NCBI GenBank assembly: GCA_004431415.1
Contig: QPMI01000549.1
Coordinates: 1-64,000, forward strand
DNA from: Cyanophora paradoxa
Lineage: Eukaryota > Glaucocystophyceae > Cyanophorales > Cyanophoraceae
Reading direction: 5' to 3'
DNA: 64,000 bases
The notes below the pieces were generated by a model. The model did not search any database, was not told the origin of the DNA, and saw nothing but the letters and a program-made list of their open reading frames with translations. Position numbers and translations under genes: made by a program. Below, one piece after another: positions 1 through 12,178 of the stretch. Each line of letters opens with the position of its first letter. Position 1 is the first letter of the stretch.

Positions 1-765
1 TCGGCGACCGCCAGGCCCTGGTACCGAGTACTCCGGGGCAATCGCTAGCGCGAACCGTCGGACGACGGACGCGGCGCCGGCGATCGCTTAAAAAAGGCCC
101 CGGCCCGATCCGAGCCCATGGCCGGCGGGCATAGTGAACATAGTGCCAAAATGTCGCCCCGAAATCACGGTTTTTAGAAGGATCGGAAGAAAGCGCGCCC
201 AAGCAGGACCGAGGGGCGGTTCCGGCACGTACCTACTGACTCAGAGCTGCTTGCGCTGGGCCCGCCGGCCGACGCCATGAGACCCGGTTGAGAGCTCGAA
301 TCCCTGCGCGCCGCCTTACAGCGGCCGAGGATGGGGCGAAGGCTGCAGAATTCGATGATGTGCACCTCGGACAAGCGAAAGCGCGTAGCTAGCGCGCCGC
401 CGGCGCCGCGGGTGAGCCGATGAAGCCAGCGATGTGTACTCCTCGCGTGCGCGGGCGCGGCGACGTCGCCTGCCGGGCGGGCGTGGCGCCGCGGGCTGAG
501 CACGGCGCGCGCACGGCAGTGCACATGCGCATCGGGCGGTGTTGACGTTCGCGCGCTGCAGCTGCATGCATGGCGCCGGCCGGGCGCGCGGAAGTTGGTT
601 TTTTTTGCTATTCGTCCCCCCTGCGCTTCTCCCCCCCCTTCATTCCCCCCGAAGTTAGCCACCGGTGGCTAACTTGCGATCGAAGGGTACAGGGATCACC
701 CTCCTGAAATTGATCTCTTACAAAACCAACGCTGTCGTAGAACCCTACACTATCTGCAAGCGGAA
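1..765. other. No gene recognised
   Basis: GC-rich sequence downstream of the minus-strand gene that ends at 766. Open frames on the minus strand (for example 174-662) are low-complexity Arg/Ala/Ser-rich, show no splice-phase logic and match no motif I know. There is a T run followed by a C-rich stretch around 600-650. I see no RNA gene or mobile element. Confidence 0.4.
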
Positions 766-3700
766 TCAGGCAATCTGCAGTCCTACGAAAGCCTTGCACC
801 GCTGCAGGAGCCCTTTTGCCTGCTCTTCGTTCGCGAAGATGTCAGGATGCCCGCGCGGGGCGCGCGGAACCACTCTGTGGAGGCGGCCACAAATGGTGCG
901 CATGCTGTGGGATCGCGCAGGTGGTGGCCACTGCACACCACCCGGCCCCAGCGCGGGGAAAACAGGACCTCCAGGACGCGGTCGACCCGGCACTTCGCTT
1001 TGAAAGTAGACCCAGCGGTCGTGCGCGCGTTCATCTGGTATGCTGGATCAGAGAGCTCGACGATCGCATGCACCACCCTGCAACCAGTGTCATGATCGGC
1101 ACGCTGCGCAACGACACCGTTACAGATAGAAAAAGGAAAGGAAAGGAAGAGAAAGTAAGAAAGAGAAGGGGGGAAGAAAGACAGAATGAAAGAAAAGAAA
1201 GGAAAGGACGCACGGCCAGTGGTCCCACTCCAGGTTCTTGAAGCTCTTCAGGATGTGCATGATCGCCTCCGGCGTAACGTTCACGTCGTCGAGCCGTCGG
1301 ACTTCGCATGCGACGGTGCATGCACCTAGGCCTTGCCGGGCCGTGCACGCCAGGTCTCCGTCGTTGGGTGGGAGTCGGGCAAGAACCTCCACGTATGCGC
1401 GCACTGCAGGGCTCGAGGCTCTCGCCCCGCGCACCGCAGTTGCGATTTCCGCAACGCTGTCGCGCACTGAACGATAGCCGTTCTCCTCCCGCGTCATTGC
1501 GGGAAACATGTGCAGCTTCGCCTTCAGGGTGGTGCTCATCTGGTTAAGGAAGCGGTTCTCGGTGTTCGCGACTCTGCGACGAGAAATCAGAAAAGACCGC
1601 TGACAGAGGACATGACGGGCGGGGGTACACATACCGTCTGTAGAGCAAGGAGAGGAGGGGTATTGGAATGGGGCGCTCGGCTGTTCCCATCCACACGGCC
1701 TTGTTCCGTCGCGTGTACGGTGGGCGGACGTACAGCTCGACCTCTTGCTCCACCTCCTCCATAATCCCCTGCGCATTTGGCTGCGAATTGCGTGAGCCGC
1801 CGCGACGACGATGGCGCCAGGAACGTGCTCACCTCCTGTACTTTGTCGACCCTCACCTTGAACGCGGTCGCCCCCAGTTCGTCCACCTCCGGATACTCCT
1901 CTCCGGAGCTGTGGGATCGGTCCCCGCGGTTCAAGAGGCGGTGATTGGGGACGTCCGACTTTGCACCGATCTGCTCCAGCGCCGCTGTGACTTGCTTCAG
2001 CGCTGGCATGCTGTTGTGTGATACACGGCCTGTCCCGTACTTCTCCTGCGTCGAAGTTCAGTTCATGTACGTACCCCCCCCACGCTCCCTTACCCCCCGG
2101 GCGCACCACTATCTCGGGCTTGGAGCGTATCCTTGTGAAGGCCTCGTTCTCCGGGTCCTCGCGATAGACAGCCGCCGGATTCGCGAGCGCCTCGTGGCAC
2201 GCCTGCCAAGAGACCGAAAGGCAGGCACGGTTCGGTTGTGGGTTAATCGCTAGGGGGTATCGAAGATTCTGTACCTTCAGCGGCCTCGGTGCTGGGTGGG
2301 GGGCTGCTCCGGGGTCCTCCCCGGCATCCCGCCTTGCCTCCCACTGAGCTCGGGCCCTCCTTGCATCTCCGTGTTCATCCTCGTCGATTGCCAGTGCGAG
2401 ATCGACGAGGCCCTTGAAGATGAGCTGGTTGATGGTTGTTGCCCACCGTCGGAATCGAGCGATGCGGACAAGGCTTGAGAAGAAGATGCCAATGGAGATG
2501 CTGCTCGCTGGCCCGGCAAGCAGGCGCAGGACCTCCATCCCACTCGTGCGGATGCGCTGCAAAGCCTTTTCGTCGATTGGTCTGCCGGCGCCGCTGTTGA
2601 CGTTCTTGTTTCCTGTTCCCGACTGGCACTTCTCCACCAGCCTCTTGACTTCTTCGAACTCCGAGAGACCCGCCCGCGCCTTTCTCTTACGCCCCTTCTC
2701 TCTTGGCATCTCTTGCGCCAACATGTCCTCCACAGCCGCTGCCGTAAGCTCGATACATGCATGCAACCTGTGACAGGAAGATCAGATCAGAAACGATGGC
2801 GTACCCCCCCCCCCCCCGCGGCCCCCCGCGCACCAAAGTTGGAGTGACTCGCCTTCGCTTGTCTGCTGTTGCGCTGACTGAAGTAAGCGGATCAGACTTC
2901 GGACTGCTCCTTTGCTTCTTCTGTTGTGCCTAGATTTAAAGCTTGCTGGCTGAGCCCGAGAGTTGCCTGCATGCGTGGCAGATTGACTTGGGCCTGACCA
3001 TTCTTAACCTGAGCGTGAAGTTGAGCTCGACGAAGTACAAGATTTAGATGAAGAATGTCACCTCCAGGAATGCATCGCAAGAGACTGAGCTCGAGCTGGC
3101 TCGCGCTCCATATCTGCCTCTGCAGGTCGCCAGGCAAGAAGTTGTGTGAGCACCGCTGCAGCTGACCGGATATCGCCTCGGACAGGAGCTGCAATGCAGT
3201 TAGACCACAACGAAGCGCCACTTAGCAGTCATTCAAATGCAACTCACAGTAGAATCAAGCGACTCGCCGCCTGACTGACCAAAGAAGTACGCTCGATCCA
3301 TTGGGAGAGGTACAGCTTCGATTGTACAGCATACGAGCGGCTATCTGCACGAGGCGCTGCGGGTTCCTGGAACTCCAGAGCCAAGATTACCTGCACACAA
3401 AGACACAATCAGCAGATGCAGCAAGCAGCAAGCATGTCAAACTTGCCAGGTCTATTTCACGCAATCTCCTCTCACGGGCGTCAGATCTTGTTCTTGTAGA
3501 ACCACTTGGCTCGCTCCTTTAGCCAATCGTGATGCTTGTCTCGCATTTCCTTGTCCACTTCGCATTGCCCGTGCTCGCCTACAGAACCAAGGCCAAGAAA
3601 TGCGCACTGCATCGGCATTCAGTACATTCACACGATGGAGAACACTAGAAGCTCACATCAATGTCAATGAGTTTCCTCGTAATGCGAAGAACTCTTTGTC

Positions 3701-4601
3701 TCGTCACCGTTGCCGTCGTTTACATTGCGTGCAGCCTCTTGCTGGCGTGTCGACTCGAGCGCCCCTAAGATCATATTCAGAACAGAATCGCAAGATAAGT
3801 TGCAGTAGAACTGCACCGAGCTCAGAATTGCTTCAGAGCATTGAGCTCGTCCAGGGTCCGGTCCCGGGCCGGTTCGCCGCGAAACCGCACTCGGCAAGAC
3901 CTAGCCTGAGCTTGAGCCGCCTGTGCTGTTATCTCACGAGCATGAGCTGACATCATAGGTACTCTGACAAATCCGTGCACCAGATCGAGCCAATCAACAC
4001 AACTTTGAAATATGTCGCTCGCTGTTCTCCATTCGTTTCCACGAACAAGTCCCGCAGCGCTTGCAAGGCTTGAGGTGGGGGCAAGTTGATGAGAACGCCC
4101 TCTACGTAGTGCAGCATGGGGTCCAAAGCTGCACAACATATGAGAGATGCAGCAGTTAGGCCTCCGGGCTCGTGCACCAACATCGTGGCGGCGGTGTACA
4201 CTGGGTCCGGGGCCGGGGGAGGGGCAGGGCCGGGGGAGGGCAGGGCCGGGGGAGGGGCAGGGCCGGGGGGAGGGGCGGGGTCGGGGGGAGATGGAGGGGC
4301 GGGGCCCGGGGGATGGGCGGGGTCGGGGGGAGGGGCGGGGCCGGGGGGAGGGGCGGGGTCGGGGGAGATGGAGGGGCGGGGCCCGGGGGATGGCGGGGTC
4401 GGGGGAGGGCGGGGCCGGGGGGAGGGGCGGGCAGTACCCTCTCCCGCGTCGCACGGCCCCCGCCGCGCCGGTCAGCGTGGGGACAAGCTCAAGGCTGGAG
4501 CGAGCGCCGCCGCTTGCCGTGCTGCCCCGAGCCGCCCCGAGCCACCACCCGCCGTGCGGCCGCCAGAAGGGGATTGGGAGTGAGCTGGAGGTCCACTCCA
4601 T
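766..4601 (-). CDS. Multi-exon protein of unknown function (gene B)
   Basis: I do not recognise this protein. The likely start is the ATG at 4601 (MEWTSSS...). Exon 1 is followed by an intron filled by a GC minisatellite, then an exon reading LDPMLHYVEGVLINLPPPQ and FQSCVDWLDLVHGF. Later exons include KEMRDKHHDWLKERAKWFYK near 3.5 kb, LLSEAISGQLQRC near 3.2 kb, AVEDMLAQEMPREKG near 2.7 kb, MPALKQVTAALEQIGAK near 2.0 kb, IMEEVEQEVELYVRP near 1.75 kb and TPEAIMHILKSFKNLEWDHW near 1.25 kb. It ends at a TGA at 766 after FVGLQIA. Several splice phases fit, for example VDKVQE joined to PNAQGIMEE across a GTGAGC...CGCAG intron. No zinc, membrane or catalytic motif is visible. Compared with the second copy (12.9-12.2 kb), exons 1 and 2 here lack single bases, including one at the donor of intron 1 and one near the end of exon 2. 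The 5' part belongs to the duplicated segment and the 3' part is unique. Exon boundaries below 4 kb are only partly resolved. Confidence 0.5.
4203..4436. repeat. GC-rich minisatellite inside intron 1 of gene B (copy 1)
   Basis: Imperfect tandem units of about 77 bases built from GGGGCGGGG, GGGAGATGGAGGGG and CCCGGGGGAT words. It fills the intron between the first two exons of gene B and is G-rich on the plus strand, so C-rich in the transcript. Confidence 0.8.
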
Positions 4602-4830
4602 CTCTTCCTCCCAAAGAGAGTGCTCCTGGGGTCGACATGCTGCGGAGTCGGGCATAAGACACCGAAAAGCAGCGATCGCTTGCCAATGAGAAGGCGGTGG
4701 ACGTCAAGCCCGCGGCGACCGTTAGAACTGAGAACCCAGAAGCGTCGCCGGCCCAGCAGCTCTTTGTTAGAGTCGGACTCGCTGGGTATGGCGCCGAACA
4801 CAAAGCGATCGCCGAGCAATGAGAAGGCTC

Positions 4831-5431
4831 TATGCGCGGGGCAGATCTAGCGATCCAATTGAATAGGGAATCTCTATGCGAGCAAGCTCGCAGCGCTACG
4901 GGAGGCGGGCACGCACTGCAGGCGTTGCGTTGGCTGGTGCGACGAACTTGAAGCAGCTCCTGTGCAGCGATCGCCGGTCTATGCGCGGGGCAGATCTAGC
5001 GATCCAATTGAATAGGGAATCTCTATGCGAGCAAGCTCGCAGCGCTACGGGAGGCGGGCACGCACTGCAGGCGTTGGCGTTGGCTGGTGCGACGAACTTG
5101 AAGCAGCTCCTGTGCAAGCGATCGCGGTCTATGCGCGGGGCAGATCTAGCGATCCAATTGAATAGGGAATCTCTATGCGAGCAAGCTCGCAGCGCTACGG
5201 GAGGGCGGGCACGCACTGCAGGCGTTGGCGTTGGCTGGTGCGACGAACTTGAAGCGCTCCTGTGCAAGCGATCGCCGGTCTATGCGCGGGGCAGATCTAG
5301 CGATCCAATTGAATAGGGAATCTCTATGCGAGCAAGCTCGCAGCGCTACGGGAGGCGGGCACGCACTGCAGGCGTTGGCGTTGGCTGGTGCGACGAACTT
5401 GAAGCAGCTCCTGTGCAAGCGATCGCCGGTC
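4831..5431. repeat. ~150-bp tandem repeat, four units
   Basis: The word TATGCGCGGGGCAGATCTAG begins at 4831, 4980, 5130 and 5281, spacings of 149 to 151 bases. Units are nearly identical and each contains GCGATCGC-type palindromes and GCGAGCAAGCTCGC. Copy 2 of the segmental duplication has only two units. No protein-coding role is evident. Confidence 0.92.
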
Positions 5432-6870
5432 AGATTCATTTGGGGCTAGCACATGTACATGTACAGGACAATTCAAGTGGCTCGAATTCAGTGATTCATG
5501 ACTATTTCGCCACCAAGTCGATTTTTTTATTTGGACCGGCCGGTCGCTGGCGCCAATGGCAAGCCGCCGGCCCGGCGCCGGGCCGGCGCCGGCCTGGCGC
5601 CAAGCCGTTGAAGCCGTCCGGGGGCTCCGGGCCCGCGGCCGCGGGCCCCGGCCCCCGGGGGCGATCGCTATCCGCGGCCGGCGCCGCTAGTACTAGTGGC
5701 CGCGCGCCGCGGCGCGGCCGCATGGCATGAAAAAATTTGCTCGGATCATCGGATAGGTCCGGCCGCGGCCAGCTGCAGGCAGGAGGGGGTTAACGTTGCC
5801 CTCCTCCCGGCCCACGCGCTGGCGCGGCCGCATGGCATGTTAGCCGGCGCATGTTACATTGCGCAGGCAAGATTAAGCAAGACCACAAGACTAATTATAA
5901 GCAAGACTAAGCCGGGGCCGGCATGCGCAGCCGGCGAGGGCCGCATGCGCAGCTGCGCATGCAGGGGCGGCCGCCGGGCTACTAGTACGTATACTAGTAC
6001 TACGTATACCTAGCTATAGCCTGGCAGGGCTACCGGTAGTGCCTAGCTATAACAAAGTACCGGTATACGTATAGCCTGGCCGCGCGCGCGGCCAGATGTA
6101 AGCTATTGCTTAATCAAGCGCTAGCCCGGCGGCCGGGCGGCGGGCGCCAGCCATTCATGTCACTTGACATTTCAAGCTAGGGGCTCGTGCTGAAAAACAA
6201 GTTTTTTCGATTCATGAATTTGTAACGCTCGCGATTATCAAATCAATCCGAGTCAATCGCACTGCCGCAGTAGTACGCGGCAGCCTCAGCCGGCAGGCGC
6301 CGGCAGCACGGCTGCAGGCTGCAGCTGCAGGCCAGTGTGCAGGCACTGCCGCAGTGCAGGGCCTGCAGCTGCAGGCTGCAGGCTGCAGCGGCAGTACATT
6401 ACTGTACATGCAGCCTGCAGCCTGCATGCGCAATGCGCATATGATGTACATAACTCTGCGGCGTACGCGTGAGGCTCAGCTTGGCAGTGCAATGCTCTGC
6501 AAGTTTGCAACCAGGCTCAACGGCTCGGGCCGCTCGCCGAGTCGCTCAGAAATTTTGTTTCGCATTGCAGGAGTCGGCGCAGCTTAGCGGCAGCCCCTAG
6601 TACGTACTAGTACTTGTAGCTGCATCCGCGCAGGGGCCGATCGCGACCTTCGGCAAGTCGACGGCAACCTTAAGTTTCGGATTCGCACCGGCGCAGCGAC
6701 ACGGACATTCGAGCTTCGGAAGTGCGCTCCGCGATCCGCAGATCCGGTGCCCCCGCATCCCTCCGCAAGGCTTGCGAGTCGGAACGCGCGAAGCAGCAGC
6801 TTGCGGTGTGCAGCCTGAGCTTGGAAACTAAGCATGCGGGCCCATCTTCTTCCCTCGGTCGGGGGCGGGG
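5432..6870. other. Palindrome-rich spacer (copy 1)
   Basis: No gene seen. The stretch is packed with short self-complementary words: GGCCGGCGCC and GCGGCCGC near 5.55-5.85 kb, TACTAGTACGTATACTAGTA near 5.98 kb, CCTAGCTATAG near 6.01 kb and 6.05 kb, and CTGCAG/GCTGCAGC runs at 6.31-6.43 kb. It lies between the 150-bp array and the membrane-protein gene and would include that gene's promoter. Copy 2 (13.44-14.88 kb) preserves it almost unchanged. Confidence 0.6.
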
Positions 6871-9189
6871 ATGCCCGCGGCAGGCCCTCGGGGCGCTCCT
6901 CCTCCTGCTCGGCCTCGGCCGCGCGCATGTCCGGCCACGTCGCCCCTCCGCCGACTCCTTCACTGTCACGTGCGCAAGCGGCCTGCCGCCCTGCGCGGTC
7001 ACATATACTGCGAAAGGCTACATGCACACGCGGCGCGTAATAACCGGTTGAAGCGGATGCGTCGAGTTTCGTCGAGAGAGTCAGAATGCATATTTGCAAA
7101 TGGCTTAGATCAGGTCTGATTCCTGATGCGCAGCCCTCTACAGGCACGAAGGTAATGCGCAGCAACTGCGACGCGGCCAAGGCGGTCACTCCGGCCGACG
7201 CATCTCGCTTGGGCTCTCCACGGGGGTGAGCTCCATGGCCAGCGTCTCAAAATTCACTTGCCCCTCATGCGGATATCCGATGATCGAATTCGAGCGCAGC
7301 CCTATACCGTCGACGTTACGGCACTCTCGTGCTACAGCTCACAGACTCGGCTCACGCGAAGTCAATCCTGGTGCGTTCGGAGCCTTCAGATTCGAATTCG
7401 CTTGATTATATATATGCGAGCTCTCCATGCAATGATAATTATGCACTCAAGCTTCAAATTCCACAAAACAGATCAAAGACGCCAGCGGGGCCAAAGTGAA
7501 CCAGAAAGACTTATGACACCGTCACGAAACTTTCTTCGGTGAATACGGGAGGATTCAGGGGTCGGCGCGAAGGCGATCAAGGCGCGCTTCTGCTATTCTT
7601 CTGTGCCCGTGCACGTGTTTACGCCACTGAGCCACACATTGCTTTGCATTATTGTTGCAGGGCTTTTGCTATGGAGACCAGCTGTTCGCCGTCGGATATT
7701 ACGGCGACTTCGGAGAAGGGAAAGAGTGCTCGTCCTGTCAGCTCGGTGCTCACCGTAGGGGTTCTTTCAGGCGACGAAGACCCGCTCTAAGGTGCGGAGA
7801 CTGCAGTTATAAACTTTTGATAAAGAGAGCCGTAGCTGCCCTCTGCTCAGATACGGGGGCTCCTCCCATTGTGAGCGCCTGAACAAGGCCGAGCTGTACG
7901 GTGGACAGGCGCTGAGTTACAAGCTGGCGTGCACAACCGCCACTCTGAAGACGTCCCGGGGCTTCCGGATCCGTCGAGTACACGTGCGAATAATTTAAAT
8001 GATTCGCAGTTGGTATACGTAGGTCTGAAGCTTTTTATCTGCTTCTGTACATGTGCAGAGTGACTCGAAGAAAGAGCGGGGAGACCGGGAGCGGTTGTTC
8101 CGACACTTCAATTGTCATGCCGCCTGAAGACGCAAGCAAGTTTGGCGTCCCTCTCTCTGTGCGCCCGCATGTACAGCTTTAGGAAACTTGCACTAACGCA
8201 AACATTGTTTTTAGCCGTGGTATCTTCCGTTTACCTCGGACACTTGTGTCAAGCAGCCGCGGACCTCGGCAAAAGCGGTACGCGCATTTTTTTCGTGATC
8301 AAAATTAAATCACTTCAACGTCATCTGTAAACTTGCAATTGCGCTCGCCCAGGTCCGGGACTCGACTGGCGCCGTGCACGATCTGACAACTGTCCTCTTC
8401 CCTACCATAAGGCCCGAGTCGGAGGTCCGGATTCTTATCAAAAGGTGCAATGCGGCGCCGGCGCATTATTAATGTCCTGTGTCGCTCTAGATCTAGATCT
8501 AGATTTGTTTAATTTCGATTCCTTGTTCGCGCAGAGTTTCTGCGCCGGCGATGCCTACATCACTATGACTTTCACAGACGCGGCCTGCACTGATATTTCA
8601 CGTGGACCTGCTCCGTATGGTAGAGCCGCACCCTGGCCGATGGCTGGCATGTGAGTCGAATCGTCGCAATCGCAACGTTTCATCGATATACCGTATGTAT
8701 AATTCGATTTTGTGCTTAGGTCGGGCGGCCCGGGCGACTGTCGTCCCCTAGGGTTCAGGGCCAAAGAATTCACGGATGCAACCGACGGGAAGAGCGTGGC
8801 GCTGCACGGCAAGGCCGTCTGCAAGATCGTGGGCGCCGGCCCCGGGTCCGCGGCCGGGCCCTCGGGCTCCTCGAACTCGACCGAGAGCTCCTCGAGCTCC
8901 GGCCTCTCCGACTCCGCCAAGCTCGGCATCGGCCTGGGCGTCGGCCTGGGCGGGTGCGCCCTGGGCCCGCCCTCTAATATACATGAACGCGCTTGCACGA
9001 AATATGAAGATCTAAATTTCATCTCGAGCCTGTCGCGCATCCTTTAATTTGGCGGGACGCAGGGGCGCTCTCCTCATCCTCGCCGGCGTCGGGGCCTACT
9101 GCCTGGCCAAAAAGAAGCGCGAGCCGCGCCTCAGCTCCAAGCCCCACGGCGGCTCCGCCGTCCCCCCGCCCACTTCCCCCACCCTGTAG
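6871..9189 (+). CDS. Single-pass type I membrane protein, cysteine-containing ectodomain (copy 1)
   Basis: Predicted cell-surface or secretory-pathway protein. A hydrophobic leader (MPA...GALLLLLGL) at 6871 is followed by short exons with scattered Cys: DSFTVTCASGLPPC, PYTVDVTALSC, GFCYGDQLFAVGYYGDFGEG, NKAELYGGQALSYKLACTT, and FCAGDAYITMTFTDAACTD near 8.55 kb. A Ser/Gly-rich stalk (NSTESSSSSGLSDS) leads to a membrane helix split by a GC-AG intron (GIGLGVGLGGCALG then ALLILAGVGAYCLA). The stop-transfer KKKRE and a short tail (PPPTSPTL) end at the TAG at 9187. Splice phases connect the exons from about 7.3 kb to the stop. In this copy the leader has one extra G and the exon near 7.15 kb one extra C relative to copy 2, breaking the frame, while the exon near 8.74 kb is intact here and broken in copy 2. 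I do not recognise the ectodomain family. Confidence 0.55.
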
Positions 9190-9662
9190 GCCTAGCTTCA
9201 GATCCCGCCGCGGCAAGCTTAAGGTACCGGTGCTATAGCCGTATACGTGCAGTATACGTAGGTTGCCACGCCCTGACCCTGCCAACGCTAGCTAAGGTTG
9301 GAAATTAAAAGCAGATGCTAGAGCAGCCTATCGCTATAAATATTGTTCGAATTCGATCCGATGATCAGCGAGGAGCAGCTCCTCGGCCCCCATTGACTCA
9401 GTGATATCGGTCACGCATATGCATATAAACGTTGATGTGTGCAATGTTTCATCGATGGACAGATCTAGAATTGTCATCTATGGGTTCTCACTAAGCCGCT
9501 GAGCAAGAATTACACTGTGACACGACTATACACTGAGAAGATTTAGACTCCCGAGTAAGAAAGAAAGATAAACAAGAATAAATTACGCATACGCATCCAA
9601 ATACAACAATGAACGATGCCGAGCGGTGCCACGACCAGCTGCGGATCTATTCTATAGTACAA
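9190..9662. other. Convergent intergenic region (copy 1)
   Basis: Lies between the 3' ends of the membrane-protein gene (+) and the ankyrin gene (-). It is AT-richer than its neighbours, with a GAGGAGCAGCTCCTC hairpin near 9.37 kb. No gene seen; it presumably holds both 3' UTRs. Confidence 0.5.
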
Positions 9663-12178
9663 TTAATTAGAAGCCTCCCGCGCGGACAGACCGGCGCGGG
9701 CAGCGGCGCACGCCGCCGTGCGCGTGCCACGGGCGCGCGCACGCGTGCACGCGCGGCTGGCCATGGCCTGCGTTCGGGCCGGCCCCGCGGGGCGCGAAGG
9801 GCGGGGCGGCGGGGTTGAGGGGCCGGCGCGCTGCGGCGCTGGCGGCGGCGGCGTGCTGCCGCAGGGCCGCTGCAATCGCCTCTGAAGAGAAGGGCACCTG
9901 CGGGGCGGAGTCAGGCGGGCCAGAAAGGGGTACGGCGGGATTCAGGGGGGCGCGCCTTGAGCTTCTTGGGGCGCGGGAGCGCGGGGCGCGGGGGGCCGGC
10001 GGGGCGGCGGCGGCGGCGGCGGCGTCGGCTTGGGCGGCGGCGGCCCTCGCTTCGAGCCCGAAGGCCTCGCAGAGGCCGGCGAGCGCCCCGGCCGCGAGCG
10101 CCCCGGCGGCCTCCGCCGGCGTCGGGAAGACCAGCAGCGCCCTGCGAACGAAGGGCGAGGCGAGGGTGAGGGGCGCACAGCTCCGAGGGGTCCGAGGGGG
10201 AGGCCGGGGGCACCTCGAGGACTCGAGGACGAAGCGGCGGATGCCGGGCGGGGGCAGCTGCGCCAGCGCCGCCGCCAGCGCCGCCGCCTCCACGCCGCCG
10301 CCGCCGCCGGCCCCGGCCCCGGCCCGGCCCCGCCCGCGCCTCGAGAAGCACGCCGCACGCGCCCGCCCTCGCCACCGCCTCCTGCCGCGCCGCGCGCCCC
10401 GTCAGCTCGGCCCCGCCGCTCGGCCAGCGCCCCCGCGCGCGCCGAGGAAGGAGCGCACTTCGAAGTCGCAGGGCCCGGCGCGCTGCTCCCGCGCGGCGGG
10501 CGCCGGCGGCGCCGGCGGCTCCGCGGCCGCCTCCGCGGCGGCCTCCTCCCCGCCGGGGCCGGGGGGCGTGCCCGGGCGGCCCCGGGGCTGCTTGGCGGGT
10601 ACAGGGCGGAGAGGGGCACGCCGGCGGCGACGCAGGCCGCCTCCACGTCGCCCCGCGCCTCGGCCCCCGCCTCCAGCGCCTGGTGGGCGGGCGGGTGGCG
10701 GGTTCTCGTCAGCGCGGGGGGCGGGGCGGCTCGGTCGGGCCGGCGCGCACGCACCGCGCGTGCAAGCTCGAGGAGACGCCTGCGGCAGGCGGCGGCCTCG
10801 GCGGCCGCCGCGGGCACGCTCGAGAGCGGCGCGAGGCCGGCGACGGCCGCCGCGAGGGCCCCGCGGTCGGCCCCGGCCCGCGCCTCCCGCCCGCGGGAGA
10901 GCAGCGGCTCCAGCGCTCCCGCGAGCGCCTGCGCGAGATCCGTCTCGGCCGAGGGCGAGGCGGGGCACGGGCGCCGTGGCGCGCGCACCCGCTCCGCCTC
11001 TGCCGTGTCGAGCTCCGCGTCGGCGCCGGCGGCGCGGGCGGCGGCGAGGCGGCCCAGAGGCTGGCGGGGCAGGCGGCGGCGCGCGCCTCGCGCAGGGCGG
11101 CCGCGAGGGCGCAGCGCGCGCGCAGCCGCGCCAGGCGGGCGGGGTCCGGGTCCGGCAGGAGCTCCCCCGAAAGCCCCTCGAGCCGGGCGCCGTCCCCGGC
11201 CCGCGCCGCCGCCTCCGCCTCCGCCCACGCCCGGGCCTGGCGTGGCCCGGTCAAGCGAGCGCGGGAGGGGGAGGGAAGGGGCCGCGGCGCACCGCTTCGG
11301 CGGCCGCGCTCGCTCCGCGGCGGCCGCCTCGAGCTCAGCTTCTTTGGCCCCCGCCTCCCGCGCCCCGCGCAGCGCCGCCTGAAGCCAAGGGCGCGTTTGA
11401 GAGGACTCGCGAGTGGCGGGGCGGGGCAGGCGGCGCCGGACCTCGAAGCGACGGTCGGCGGCCGGGTCGAGAGGCGCCTGGCTCGCGGCCTCGCGGACCG
11501 CGCGCAGCGCGGCCTGCAGAGGGGTCGGAGGTGAGGCGAGCGGGGCGGCGAGGGGGTACGGGGCGGGGACCTGGAGCCGCCGGAGGAGGCGAGGGCGGCC
11601 GGGGCGTCCCCCACCGGGGCCCCCGCCTGCGCTCCCCGAAGTCAGCCGCGCGCAGGCCGCGGGCCCGGCCCGGCCCGGCGCGGGCGGGGGGGCGGGCCTG
11701 GCGGGCGGCGGCGAGGGCCGGCTCGACTCGGTCCGGGTCCCCGCTCGCCAGCGCGGCCCGCAGCGCGCGCTCCGCCGAGTCCTGCCGGCGCGAGGCTCTG
11801 CGGCCGGCGCCAGCAACGGGACGGAGCCGCGCGCACCCGCCGGCGCTGCGCAAGGGCCCGCTTTCGCTCCTCCCGCTGCTGCTCGGACGCCTCGCGCGCC
11901 TGGGCCTGCCCCCTCCCCTCGGTCACGTGGGGAGCGGTGGCTGGACGGCCGAGGGGCGTACCCGGCAGGTCTCGCAGGCCCCGGGCGCCTCGGGGCACGT
12001 GCCGGAGGGTCCCGGCAGCGGCCCGCACTCCGCGCCGGCGCCGGCCGGCTCCACGTCGACGGCCTGTCCGAGGCAAGGCGGGGCGGCACGAGTCAGCCGC
12101 TGCGTCTTACACGGGCCGCTGGGCGCCGGGCGGGCGCACGCGGGGGCCCCAGAGGCGGGCGAGGTCGTCCGCCAGCGC
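9663..12178 (-). pseudogene. 5'-truncated copy of the ankyrin-repeat gene
   Basis: Carries only the 3' half of the gene that is complete at 17.67-22.70 kb: the alpha-helical Ala/Arg-rich repeats (for example ALASGDPDRVEPALAAARQA and GREARAGADRGALAAAVAGL) and the C-terminus. The duplication break cuts into the exon GVAIAALADDLARLWGPR, so all ankyrin exons are missing. Upstream on the minus strand, the 5' exons of gene B (12.18-12.91 kb) read into it. Across the junction gene B reads RSCRVRWRTTSP while the ankyrin frame is ALADDLARLW, so the fusion is out of frame unless splicing skips the joined exon. Confidence 0.7.

Larger units (their letters stand above)
3887..12178. repeat. Tandem segmental duplication, copy 1 (~8.3 kb)
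   Basis: From about 3887 the sequence is repeated almost base for base starting at about 12179, and copy 1 ends where copy 2 begins. The left edge lies inside gene B and the right edge inside an exon of the ankyrin gene. The break shares about 3 bases (CGC) of microhomology. I see no terminal inverted repeat, target-site duplication or reverse transcriptase, so this is a direct duplication and not a mobile element. Copy 1 is about 290 bases longer, mainly because its 150-bp array has two more units. Confidence 0.9.

Noticed and set aside
174-662. Minus-strand open frame of 162 codons near the left edge
   Set aside because: Low complexity, no conserved motif, crosses T-rich and C-rich runs typical of noncoding DNA.
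4831-5431. CRISPR-like or satellite array
   Set aside because: Units are ~150 bp direct tandem copies with no spacers and lie in intron-containing eukaryotic DNA, so it is a plain tandem repeat.
4660-5440. Cyanobacterial origin suggested by repeated GCGATCGC (HIP1-like) palindromes
   Set aside because: All neighbouring genes have spliceosomal-type introns, and other GC palindromes are just as common here, so the word fits local composition.
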